From the NCBI GenBank assembly GCA_035544955.1, contig DASZZN010000029.1, positions 124,001-188,000 on the forward strand: a stretch of DNA of 64,000 bases. Direction: 5' to 3'. The stretch is from Candidatus Dormiibacterota bacterium (GTDB taxonomy: Bacteria > Chloroflexota > Dormibacteria > CF-121). This document shows, piece by piece, positions 26,011 through 33,781 of this stretch. Every line of letters begins with the position of its first letter. Positions within the stretch are counted from its first letter, which is position 1. Both the position numbers and the translations under genes were made by a program. Below the pieces are notes generated by a model. It was not told where the DNA came from. It saw only the letters and a program-made list of their open reading frames with translations, and did no database searches.

Positions 26011-26338
26011 GAAGCGACGCACTTTTGAACGGGGGTCCACCGTGAAGTTTTCTCGCAAGTGCTCATCCATTTTTCTGATCAGCAATCGGCCCAGCGCGAC
26101 GTCATCACTCGTCCGGACCAGGCCACCCCGTGGTCGAGCGGGGCGCTGGTCCGACGGTCCACATTGACGTCACGGACGTGTGGCCACACAAGGCCAGACT
26201 CTGGGCCGACGGCGGGTGTTGGCCACGCAGGCCGGAGTCTGGGCACGTGAGGCCACACGCGGGCACGTGGGCCCAAGAGCCGGCCAGGCGCTGGCCCGGC
26301 TACCGCCGGCGGCCCGGCATGCTGAGGCCACAGAACTC
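26011..26338. other. Gene-poor region with imperfect GGCCAC repeats
   Basis: No gene recognised. A unit of about 25 bases beginning GGCCAC and ending CTGGGC occurs at 26182-26206 and 26221-26244, with a partial third copy at 26251-26266. TCTCGCAAGTGCTC near 26050 also occurs near 25595. These look like decayed mobile-element DNA. Confidence 0.4.
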
Positions 26339-26626
26339 ATGCGCACGGCACGCCAAAGCCTCGACCGATCGCACATCGCCGTCTTGCTCGAGTCGGAGTT
26401 CCACGCCTCAGACGTCTGGAATCTTCAACAGAGCATGGTTGGAGCGTCGCGAGACTACCTGGGCAACCTCCTGGAGGAGGGTGAAAAGCCTGGCTCGGTC
26501 TCAGATGACGCTCAGGAGGCCATCATCGACCGGATCTATGACCGCCGTTCAGCACCTATCAACGTGCCGGCGAAAGTGCATGGTGCTGACGACTTATTCC
26601 GCCAGGCGTGGCGGGTCCCATTCTGA
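26339..26626 (+). CDS. Hypothetical protein (95 aa)
   Basis: A frame starting MRTARQSLDRSHIAVLLESE, with balanced charged and hydrophobic residues and predicted helices (DDAQEAIIDRIYDRR). No family recognised. It may be the surviving end of a longer gene because the frame is open upstream to 26180 without conserved sequence. It overlaps the end of the convergent DinB-cupin gene by 91 bases, which lowers confidence. Confidence 0.35.
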   Translation: MRTARQSLDRSHIAVLLESEFHASDVWNLQQSMVGASRDYLGNLLEEGEKPGSVSDDAQEAIIDRIYDRRSAPINVPAKVHGADDLFRQAWRVPF

Positions 26627-27633
26627 ACCACGCAATCGCCTGCTTTGAGATGCGCTTCTTTCCCATTGTCTAGCTCCAGCCAGATCTCCCCGGACAAGAC
26701 CACGACGACATCAACCGTATCCGTTCGGTGCATGCCCGGATGCTGGAAGTCCATCCATTCCGCGGCGCCTGGGAGCTTCTCCTGCATCTCCGCCATCGCC
26801 GCCTCAGCATCGAAGTCCGGCGGCATGGTCGTCTGGTCCGGTCCAAGCGTCATCACCGCGAAGCGAAAGCCCGTAGCCGGAGGAAACAATGTTCGAAACG
26901 AGGGAACGTTCCCGGAGCTCGGCAGCTGGACACTGTCGTCGCTTCCCCAGAGCCGGTAGAACTCCGTGTTCGGCATCGCTGCCACGGTTACGGGATCAAC
27001 TTTCCTGTCGCTTACGAAGACGGACTTGCCCTCGTCGGTCTCCCCAGTAACGACTAGACGCAACATACCCTTTCTCCCCTTTCCATTTGGATGTGTCGGC
27101 GAAGGCGTGCCTGAAGTCGAGCTTGTCTGGTGAATCGCCGCCGGTTCTTTCGCATCGATGAGCGCTCTCTCGATATCGCTTGTATGTTGCAGGGTGTGCT
27201 CAACGGTGAAGTGATGCAGCAGATCCGTTACGGACCTGGTCTGGCCGGCAGCATTCTGAGTTGTGACGTCGAGCTGCTCGTCGGTGAACTGACTGATTGC
27301 CTCGACCGACGCCTTCGCAGCCTCGCGTAGAGCCTGAATGGTTTCGGCTTGACGACAATCTGCGTGCGTCTTCGCCGCCTGGGCGTTCCACTCGTTGACG
27401 GCGTCCCAGGTCGGGAGCTTTCCCCCAGCGCTCACCGATCGGGCGATCTCGATAAAGACCGCAGGTGTATCGGCCAGGTGTCGCGCGAGGACCCCTACGG
27501 TTCGGGCATCGGATGGAACCGGAGCGCGCCACTCCTCGTCGCTCAGGCCTTCGAGGATGCCCGCGAGGAACTCCGTACTGGTCACGAACTGTTCGGCCAC
27601 GGCCGTCGCTCGCCGCGAGTAGATCGTCCTCAT
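26536..27633 (-). CDS. DinB-like domain fused to a cupin domain
   Basis: A 365-residue two-domain protein. Residues 1-165 form a DinB_2-like helical bundle (VGVLARHLADTP, LLHHFTVEHTLQHTSDIERAL) with the His residues expected for a metal site. After a Thr/Ser/Pro linker near 170-190, residues 190-365 contain a cupin: HRTDTVDVVVVLSGEIWLELD is motif 1 and GDCVVQNGTRHAWRN motif 2. Cupins of this kind sense small molecules or act as metal-dependent isomerases or oxygenases. The start is ATG 27633. I know each domain singly; the fusion is unusual. Confidence 0.82.
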   Translation of the reverse strand: MRTIYSRRATAVAEQFVTSTEFLAGILEGLSDEEWRAPVPSDARTVGVLARHLADTPAVFIEIARSVSAGGKLPTWDAVNEWNAQAAKTHADCRQAETIQALREAAKASVEAISQFTDEQLDVTTQNAAGQTRSVTDLLHHFTVEHTLQHTSDIERALIDAKEPAAIHQTSSTSGTPSPTHPNGKGRKGMLRLVVTGETDEGKSVFVSDRKVDPVTVAAMPNTEFYRLWGSDDSVQLPSSGNVPSFRTLFPPATGFRFAVMTLGPDQTTMPPDFDAEAAMAEMQEKLPGAAEWMDFQHPGMHRTDTVDVVVVLSGEIWLELDNGKEAHLKAGDCVVQNGTRHAWRNKSSAPCTFAGTLIGAERRS

Positions 27634-27714
27634 CGTGCAGCTCCCCTCCTTGTTCGTGAATGGGTCGAAACGCTGCCAGACTACAACCAGATCGAAAACG
27701 AGACACCCGTAGAA

Positions 27715-30600
27715 CTACGCGTTTTTCCTACCTGTTCCGCCGGAGATGCCCTCCCTCGAGACCCAGGTTGCGATCTGCGCTCGGCGTTGAAAGCCAAGCT
27801 TGTTAAGAATTTGCAGCACGTGACCTTCCGCCGTTCGGGGGGAGATGAACAGCCGATCCGCGATCTCACGGTTGGTCATGCCCTCCCCAATGAGCTGGGC
27901 GACTTGCCACTCACGCCGACTGAGGCCGCCAGAGACCTTAGGCTCTGTCGCCAGCATCTCCTCGGCCATCGTCAGAAAGCCGGGGAACTGAGCTTCATAT
28001 CCTTTGTCGAGTGCCTTCCTGACTGCACGCGGGCCGATGGATCTTTCTGCTCGCTTGATCCAACTCTCGGTCAAGCCACGGCTTGCCTCAGTCTGCTGCA
28101 GATGTAGCCGCTTACGCTTAGATTCGGCCGCGCCCATCAGATGGAGGCCGACGATGGGGTCGCCTGTCGCAATGGTGATCATGCCCGCGTACTCCAGCAG
28201 CTGGACGAGTGTGAACGTGTCGTCTATTGGCCGCATGATCTCGAGACTCTCGAGGACCAGCGGAGCCGCCAATGCGCACTCACCCTGCCGGATTCGGAGC
28301 TCTGCCCAGTTTGCAAGCGTTAGGGCTAAGCTCCAGCGATCATCACTCTCGCGCTGCAGAGCGAGGGCTGTCCGAAATCCTTGCTCTGCGGCTTTCCAAT
28401 CAGCAGCCAACATCGAAAGGACAGCAAGCTCTCCAACCAGGTTCGCTCGGACGGCATTCCCAACTCGCTCGTTGAAACGCAGACTTGCAGCGATCAGGAC
28501 GCGAGCCCTAGCGAAATGGCCCAAGGAGCGTGCTGCTGCTCCCAGCACAAAGAGACTCCATGCCTCGCCGCTCTCATCCCCGAGCCGGCGGTACATCGGT
28601 AGGGCCGCCAGACCTAACTTTGCAGCCCTACGGTTGTCGCCTTCGCGGAGGGCGAGATGGCCCTCGAAGCGTACCGCTGCCGCCGTTAACGACGGATGCT
28701 CCGCGCTGGCTGCGAGGGCTCGCCGAAGCCACGTAGTGCCTTCCGCCAAATAGGCGCGGAACCACCAGAACCAGCCGAGGCGGGTCGCCAGCCCGGCTCC
28801 CTTTTCGGGCTCGATTGTGAATGCCCACGCGAGGGCAGCCCGCATGTCGGGCAGTTGACGATCCAGGCGATCTAGCCAGACAGGCTGCTCGGGGTCTGCC
28901 ATCAGATGCGGCTCGGCACTGCGCGCCAGCGCCAGGTAGTGCTCAAGATGAGAGCGTCGAAGTTCGGCTTCTTCACCGCTGTCTTTCAATACCTTGAGCG
29001 CGTAGTGCCTGACGGGCTCGAGCATGCGATACTTTGCCGTCGCGCTGCTTGTATCAGCGATCAGAAGCGAGCGCTCGATGAGGTTCTCGAGCGCGTCGAC
29101 CAGCTGAATGAACGAGATTTGAGCGAGACAGCATACGCCAACGGCGGCATCGATATCGAAGCTCCCCGCAAATACTCCTATGCGGCGAAACACGACCCGG
29201 TCGACGTCAGCAAGCAGGCCATAGCTCCAATCCAGGGTCGATTCAAGGGTGCGCTGCCTTTCCACCAGCCCTCTGTCCGATTTCAGCAGGGCCAAGGCAT
29301 CATCGAGCATCGTCAGAATTTGGGCTGGTGCTAAGACGTTAGCGCGGGCTGCGGCCAGCTCGATTGCAAGAGGAATGCCTTCGAGGCGGCTACAGATCCC
29401 GGCTATGCCAGATGCGTTTGCATCAGTCAATCCGAAGTTCGGGTTCACGGCTGCGGCCCGGTCCACGAAGAGACGAACCGATTCGTACTGCTGGACGGTC
29501 GTAGCCGCAGAGTCGGATGACGGAAAAGAGAGAGACGGTACTACCCAAGCTTTCTCTCCGGGGACCTTGAGCGGTTGCCGGCTGGTGCAAAGGAGCTGGA
29601 CTGTGTCGCTGGCCTTCAACAGCGAGGCGGCCAGGGCGGCGCAGCCGTCAGCCAGGTGCTCGCAGTTGTCCCATACGAGGAGGACTGGCTCTCGTACTAC
29701 GTAATCGACCAGCCATCCGGTTGGATCCGCCCCGGCAGAATCCGGCGAGCCTAGAGCGCGGGCGACGACGCCGGCGACCAAGGTGGGGTCATTAACAGTG
29801 GCTAGCTCGACGAGTGTCGAATTGCGATCTGATAGGGAGCGGACCAGGCGATATGCCAGCCGGCTCTTGCCACAGCCCCCCGCTCCGGTGAGGGTAACCA
29901 TGCGAAATCTCGACATGAGGTTCCGCAACTCTTCAAGCTCCCAGAGACGCCCGACGAAGGTTGTCTGTTCGGCCAGTTCGAAGAGTCCCGAGCCAGAGCG
30001 CCGCTGTGGGGTCCCAACTCGTGGAAAATCTGATGGGAGGCCGGGGGCGACCAGCTGGAAGAGGTGCTCCGGTCGATCCAGGTCACGGAGCCGGTGCTCG
30101 CCCAGGTCGCGAAGCGTAATTCCAGCCGGCAGGCCGTCCTGGGCTAGCTCGCGAGCCGACGCGGAGAGCAGCACTTGGCCGCCATGTGCCAGCGCTCGCA
30201 GCCTCGCGCAGCGGTTGACTGCCAGGCCGCGGTAGTCGTACGCCGACTCATCCTGGGCCTCACCTGCATGGACGGCGATGCGCACCCGGATGGGAAGTTG
30301 TCCTGGCCACGGTTCCCCGTAAGTGACCCGCTGAATTGCGCAGGCCGCCGCGACCGCGTCGGTAGCGCGGGCAAAAACGGCAAATACGCTGTCCCCTTCG
30401 CCGCGCTCCTTCAGGACCGTCCCGCCGTGCGCCTCGATGGTGGCAGCCAGAAGCTGATCGTGGCGATCAACTGCCTCCTTCATAGCGACGGGGTTCTCCT
30501 GCCATCGGCGGGTGGATCCCTCAATGTCCGTTAGGAGGAAGGTGACCGTCCCCGTCGGCAAGTCGGCGACTCGGCGCACCCGGTCGACCGCAGAGCTCAC
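27715..30600 (-). CDS. Adenylate-cyclase / ATPase / TPR / LuxR-HTH regulator
   Basis: A 961-residue one-component regulator. The class III cyclase domain (about 15-180) has metal Asp in LLTDIEGST and GEGDSVFAVF. The ATPase has Walker A LTGAGGCGKSRLAY and Walker B VLLVWDNCEHL. TPR-like helices fill about 560-880. A C-terminal LuxR HTH follows (SRREWQVAQLIGEGMTNREIA, LFISPRTAEGHVL, KLGFQRRAQIA). It is a paralogue of 3295-5880 but keeps the HTH. GTG 30600 overlaps the stop of the small upstream gene (GTGA), so both are translated from one message. Ligand and targets are unknown. Confidence 0.92.
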   Translation of the reverse strand: MSSAVDRVRRVADLPTGTVTFLLTDIEGSTRRWQENPVAMKEAVDRHDQLLAATIEAHGGTVLKERGEGDSVFAVFARATDAVAAACAIQRVTYGEPWPGQLPIRVRIAVHAGEAQDESAYDYRGLAVNRCARLRALAHGGQVLLSASARELAQDGLPAGITLRDLGEHRLRDLDRPEHLFQLVAPGLPSDFPRVGTPQRRSGSGLFELAEQTTFVGRLWELEELRNLMSRFRMVTLTGAGGCGKSRLAYRLVRSLSDRNSTLVELATVNDPTLVAGVVARALGSPDSAGADPTGWLVDYVVREPVLLVWDNCEHLADGCAALAASLLKASDTVQLLCTSRQPLKVPGEKAWVVPSLSFPSSDSAATTVQQYESVRLFVDRAAAVNPNFGLTDANASGIAGICSRLEGIPLAIELAAARANVLAPAQILTMLDDALALLKSDRGLVERQRTLESTLDWSYGLLADVDRVVFRRIGVFAGSFDIDAAVGVCCLAQISFIQLVDALENLIERSLLIADTSSATAKYRMLEPVRHYALKVLKDSGEEAELRRSHLEHYLALARSAEPHLMADPEQPVWLDRLDRQLPDMRAALAWAFTIEPEKGAGLATRLGWFWWFRAYLAEGTTWLRRALAASAEHPSLTAAAVRFEGHLALREGDNRRAAKLGLAALPMYRRLGDESGEAWSLFVLGAAARSLGHFARARVLIAASLRFNERVGNAVRANLVGELAVLSMLAADWKAAEQGFRTALALQRESDDRWSLALTLANWAELRIRQGECALAAPLVLESLEIMRPIDDTFTLVQLLEYAGMITIATGDPIVGLHLMGAAESKRKRLHLQQTEASRGLTESWIKRAERSIGPRAVRKALDKGYEAQFPGFLTMAEEMLATEPKVSGGLSRREWQVAQLIGEGMTNREIADRLFISPRTAEGHVLQILNKLGFQRRAQIATWVSREGISGGTGRKNA

Positions 30601-30806
30601 GGCGCATCAAGAATACGTCGCGGGAGCTCCTCTTGATTAGGCGGCGGCTGGTGGCCTCGCCGGACCAGCAAGTCGCCCACGCGTCGCCACTCGAGCGGTT
30701 GGACGTTCAAGGGTGCAGACTCCGGTAAGCCCTGACGGACGCGTCGTTGCTCGATTTCAGCGAGGATCTTCGCTGTTTCCAGAAGGTCTGGATGAAGGTC
30801 GGCCAA
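30597..30806 (-). CDS. Small protein coupled to the LuxR-type regulator
   Basis: A 69-residue protein starting with TTG at 30806. It contains LLETAKILAEIEQRRVRQGLP and VGDLLVRRGHQPPP. Its stop overlaps the GTG start of the 961-residue regulator by four bases, an arrangement that usually reflects co-translation. No family recognised. It may be an interacting partner or only a leader cistron. Confidence 0.5.
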   Translation of the reverse strand: MADLHPDLLETAKILAEIEQRRVRQGLPESAPLNVQPLEWRRVGDLLVRRGHQPPPNQEELPRRILDAP

Positions 30807-31058
30807 GCGGACGGGTCGCCGTTTTCTCCTCAGAGGCTGCCGCTGGGAGGCGCGGTTGATTTGGGATTTGGCCCGCGCGGTTGAGGCAGGCGCTCCGTCA
30901 TCACCGTGGACTCCGGGTGGGTAGCAGATGGACGAGGGACGGCTCTAAGGCAACGACGCCAAGGCGGTCGAGTGAACGAACAGCTGCGTTCATGTCAGAC
31001 CTCTGCCAGAAGCGAGACGCCGAATAAAGAACCGACTCGTTCTCGGCTTGGTTCCCCG

Positions 31059-31083
31059 CCGGGTTCGAGTCCTGTCTCCCGCT
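31059..31083 (+). tRNA. tRNA-Gly 3' remnant (T-arm and acceptor strand only)
   Basis: The T-loop TTCGAGT is at 31064-31070, flanked by CCGGG and CCTGT. The acceptor 3' strand CTCCCGC (31076-31082) and discriminator T follow. This matches the 3' end of bacterial tRNA-Gly genes, whose acceptor is GCGGGAG/CTCCCGC. No matching D-arm, anticodon arm or 5' acceptor strand lies upstream, so it is not a working tRNA. Such 3' ends are the usual scars of integration into tRNA genes. Confidence 0.6.
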
Positions 31084-31121
31084 CACCCAACTGAAGGCAT
31101 CTAGTCAACGCGTCGCCCATG

Positions 31122-31141
31122 TGCCGTCAGTTATGCCGTAG
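31122..31141 (+). repeat. TGCCGTCA/TGCCGTAG pair
   Basis: TGCCGTCA at 31122-31129 and TGCCGTAG at 31134-31141 are again 12 bases apart. This is the fourth such pair in the window; each lies within about 1.4 kb of a 68-bp repeat. Confidence 0.5.
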
Positions 31142-31217
31142 GAATGCCCGTTCGCTCGCAATCACCACTACCGTCAGTTACCACGGCCGCTTCCGGCACC
31201 ACTTGCCCAATTGAAAA

Positions 31218-31285
31218 TGGCGGGGGCGCGACGGGAACGATCCGTCCGGCGACATCGCCAAGGATGCCGCCCAGCGGTTTTGAAG
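31218..31285 (+). repeat. 68-bp dispersed direct repeat, copy 3
   Basis: Third copy of the repeat, differing from copy 1 at two bases (GGCGA for GTCGA; GCCC for GACC). It ends in GCGGTTTTGAAG and is followed by ACCG, so the last bases can fold as a stem-loop resembling an anticodon arm. It lies 46 bases beyond the 3' end of trxA. Confidence 0.9.
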
Positions 31286-31331
31286 ACCGTGGAGCCCACC
31301 TGAGCCCATGCACCCCCGTGCCCGACGAAGG

Positions 31332-31661
31332 TTATAGGACGGCGTCGATCTTCTGTTTGAGGTAGGCCTTGGGTTTGTAGCCTACGATCCGTTCCGCGGG
31401 TTTGCCGCCCCGGAACAGAATCAGCGAAGGGATGCTGAGGACCTGGAACTTCGAGGCGGTGATGGGGTTCGCATCCACGTCCAGCTCGGCGATCACGACG
31501 CGACCCTCGTACTCGACGGCCAGCTCTTCAACCAGCGGTTTCAGCATCTTGCAGGGCGCGCACCACGTCGCCCAGAAGTCCACGAGGACAAGCTGTGCCG
31601 AGGCGCCGACGGTGGTTTCGAAGTTCTGATCGGTGACCTGGACGATATTCTTGGTCGTCAT
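31332..31661 (-). CDS. trxA: Thioredoxin
   Basis: A 109-residue thioredoxin. The active site is WCAPCK within VDFWATWCAPCKML, and the cis-proline segment is VLSIPSLILF. It is the general cytosolic disulfide reductant, kept reduced by thioredoxin reductase, which is not in this window. The ATG overlaps the stop of the FmdB-type gene by four bases, so the two form an operon. Confidence 0.97.
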   Translation of the reverse strand: MTTKNIVQVTDQNFETTVGASAQLVLVDFWATWCAPCKMLKPLVEELAVEYEGRVVIAELDVDANPITASKFQVLSIPSLILFRGGKPAERIVGYKPKAYLKQKIDAVL

Positions 31662-31999
31662 GCGGCTCCTTCTTCGCTGCTCGGTTTCTGGTCGGTTTTA
31701 GCAGGCGGTGGTGGCGCCGGCTTCGATCCTCCGGCATCCGGTGTGGTTTTTGCCTTCGTGTCGGACTCGGTCTTGGTGTCGGTCTTGGGCGCCTCCGCCG
31801 GGGTTACGCTGCCGTCGCTGCTCGCGCCTCGTGAATCGGTCTTGTAAAAGCCGCCGCCCTTGAAGATGATGCCAACGGGATAGAAGACGCGGGTCACCGG
31901 CGCGCCGCACTGCGGGCATACGGTAAGGGGCGTTTCAGTGATGCGCTGCTGGACCTCGAAGTGGTGACCATTGGTGCAGCGGTATCCATAGACGGGCAT
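31658..31999 (-). CDS. FmdB-family zinc ribbon protein
   Basis: A 113-residue protein. The N-terminal ribbon MPVYGYRCTNGHHFEV, then VCPQCGAPVTRVFYPVG, is the FmdB/CxxC_CXXC_SSSS regulatory ribbon; the first Cys pair is reduced to one Cys plus neighbouring His (CTNGHH). GIIFKGGGFYKTD is the family's conserved end of domain. The last 50 residues are a disordered Lys/Thr/Pro-rich tail. FmdB proteins are putative regulators, otherwise uncharacterised. It is coupled to trxA. Confidence 0.9.
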   Translation of the reverse strand: MPVYGYRCTNGHHFEVQQRITETPLTVCPQCGAPVTRVFYPVGIIFKGGGFYKTDSRGASSDGSVTPAEAPKTDTKTESDTKAKTTPDAGGSKPAPPPPAKTDQKPSSEEGAA

Positions 32000-32059
32000 T
32001 GTCGACTTAACTTATACCCGGTTTGCGGCTTCGAGAAAACGGTGGGCTCCCGTCGGCGG

Positions 32060-32344
32060 TCAGTTGATCCAGAGCTTGCTTTTGGGCCTTGGTTCCTCGA
32101 CCGCCGGATCGGTAAAATCTCCCGGCTGCAGCAGGCCGCTTTGCATCATCTCCGCCACCCGGTCGAAAAAGGCCTCGTCGGGGCTGGCGGACTCGACTGC
32201 TGCCCCGCCCGGCCCTTCGGCCAGGAACCGCTGAACGGCGGCGCAGATCAGCTCGCTGCGACTCTGCGGGGAGGCGGCCGTGACCCGATTGAGCGCATCG
32301 ACCAGGGGGTCCGGCATGTAGATCACGATGCGCTTGGCGCCCAT
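32060..32344 (-). CDS. Ribbon-helix-helix (CopG-like) DNA-binding protein
   Basis: A 94-residue protein. KRIVIYMPDPLVDALNRVTA followed by SRSELICAAVQRFL is a ribbon-helix-helix domain, with the basic ribbon KRIVIYMP making DNA contacts. The C-terminal half is acidic and may bind a partner. No toxin gene is adjacent, so this is not an evident toxin-antitoxin pair. ATG 32344 is chosen because the ribbon starts immediately after it. Confidence 0.8.
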   Translation of the reverse strand: MGAKRIVIYMPDPLVDALNRVTAASPQSRSELICAAVQRFLAEGPGGAAVESASPDEAFFDRVAEMMQSGLLQPGDFTDPAVEEPRPKSKLWIN

Positions 32345-32442
32345 TAGCCCAGCATAGTAGCCAAGGCTCCTGCCGCGGGCAAGCCAAACCGGCTCACGAA
32401 AATGAAACAAAGCAACCGATCAAATGGATTATCCCCACCCTG

Positions 32443-32463
32443 CCCTCCCCCAGAGGGGGAGGG
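32443..32463. repeat. GC-rich hairpin repeat, copy 1
   Basis: CCCTCCCCC, AGA, GGGGGAGGG form a perfect 9-bp stem with a 3-base loop just downstream of the DUF1015 gene. A close relative lies at 41083-41107. It may act as a transcription-pausing or mRNA-stabilising element; no T-tract follows. Confidence 0.7.
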
Positions 32464-32474
32464 AAATTGGCCGC

Positions 32475-33776
32475 TCAGACCGGGCCGATCCGGATGCCCA
32501 CCGCGAGCGGGTTGAAGACGATTCCGGAGGCCGGCTTGGGGAAAAAGTAGGTCGATTTCTGGGGCATCACCTGGCCCGCTCGAGCGACCTCGACCACGTC
32601 GGAAACAGCGGGGGGCCGAAGCAGGAAGGCCGCCTGGCCGGCTCCCGTCTCGACCCGATCGAGGACCGCGCCGACATCTCGTGAATAGCTCAGATAGCGC
32701 TCCGACTCCAACTCGGCCGGCTGCAGCCCGAGTTCCCGCTGCAGGATTGCCTGGTGCAGGACGGAAACGTCGAGCCGGGAGACCGGATCGTCGGCGGCGG
32801 CGCGTGCGATGTCGACGGTGAAGTAGGTGGCTGGAATTTGGGCGAGGGCGACGCCGATCCGGTGGCCTGCCGTAGGCTCTTGCATCGCCGCCAGCAGGGC
32901 CGCACGGTCGGGGAGCGGGGTCACGCGATGTCGGCTGCCGAGCCTGCTGACGAGGGCCGGGTCGAACCGCTCGAAGTCATGCAATAGCCGATGGGTGGGT
33001 AGGATCGTCAGGCCCGGGTCCGCCACATCGACGAGCAGCATCAGCACGAAGTTGAAGGCGGCATCGGGCGGCGCGTCCGGATGATCCTGCCGCTGCTTGT
33101 TCCGAAAGTTCAGCGCCGTCTCATAGCGATGATGGCCGTCGGCAATGTAGAGCCGGGAGGTGCGGAAGACCTCGGCAAGGTCGTGGAACCGCTCCGTGCC
33201 GCTGATCGACCAGACGGTATGGTGATCGCCGTCTTCGCCCGTGATCGATAGGCGAGGTGGTTCGGCCATCGCAGGGGCGATGAGCGGGCCTACCGCCGAC
33301 GCTGGATCCTCGTAAAGCGCGAAGACCGGACTCAGGTTGGCCACGACTGCGCGCGTCAGCGACAGCCGGTCCGCCTTGGCGCGCGCATGCGTTTGCTCGT
33401 GGGGCAGAACGCCGCTGCCAAATGGTTCGAGCTCGACGACCCCCAGGAGGCCTCGCCGGACGCGTTCCTGGCCGTTGATCGGGTCGACGAATTGGTGACT
33501 GTAGACGTAAAGACCAGGCCTCGCCTCGCGGCGCAGGATGCCGTCCGCCAACCATTGCTGGAAGAAGCCGGCGGCGCGGGTGTACTTGTTGTCCTCCGTG
33601 GTGTCGCTCGGATGCACCTCGCCCGCGATCAGGCGCACGACGTTGTGCGGATCCTGCCGGTAGTAGCGCCGCTGGTCGGCAGGGCTGATGACGTCATACG
33701 GCGGCGCCACCACCTGGGAAAGATCGACCCGCTTTGGGTCATAGAGAATCCCCTGGAACGGCCGAACGGTCGCCAC
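32475..33776 (-). CDS. DUF1015 family protein
   Basis: A 433-residue protein of the DUF1015 family. Typical N-terminal VRPFQGILYDP, then VAPPYDVISP and DPHNVVRLI, with the central YIADGHHRYETALNFR that is the family's best-conserved signature. The biochemical function is not established. Here it is the third gene of a tight operon with an aminotransferase and serA (5-base gaps), so a role connected to serine or glycine metabolism is the natural inference. Confidence 0.92.
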   Translation of the reverse strand: MATVRPFQGILYDPKRVDLSQVVAPPYDVISPADQRRYYRQDPHNVVRLIAGEVHPSDTTEDNKYTRAAGFFQQWLADGILRREARPGLYVYSHQFVDPINGQERVRRGLLGVVELEPFGSGVLPHEQTHARAKADRLSLTRAVVANLSPVFALYEDPASAVGPLIAPAMAEPPRLSITGEDGDHHTVWSISGTERFHDLAEVFRTSRLYIADGHHRYETALNFRNKQRQDHPDAPPDAAFNFVLMLLVDVADPGLTILPTHRLLHDFERFDPALVSRLGSRHRVTPLPDRAALLAAMQEPTAGHRIGVALAQIPATYFTVDIARAAADDPVSRLDVSVLHQAILQRELGLQPAELESERYLSYSRDVGAVLDRVETGAGQAAFLLRPPAVSDVVEVARAGQVMPQKSTYFFPKPASGIVFNPLAVGIRIGPV

Positions 33777-33781
33777 GAGGC

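Larger units (their letters stand above)
30807..31331. other. Gene-free boundary region between accessory and core DNA
   Basis: About 525 bases with no convincing gene. It contains, in order, the tRNA-Gly 3' remnant (31059-31083), the TGCCGTCA pair (31122-31141) and the 68-bp repeat copy 3 (31218-31285). Housekeeping genes begin immediately to the right. The combination looks like an old integration boundary. Confidence 0.6.

Noticed and set aside
31256-31292. tRNA-Ser-like anticodon stem (CGGT-TTTGAAG-ACCG) at the end of repeat copy 3
   Set aside because: There is no D-arm, T-arm or acceptor around it, and copies 1 and 2 lack the closing ACCG. It may reflect an att core but is not a tRNA gene.
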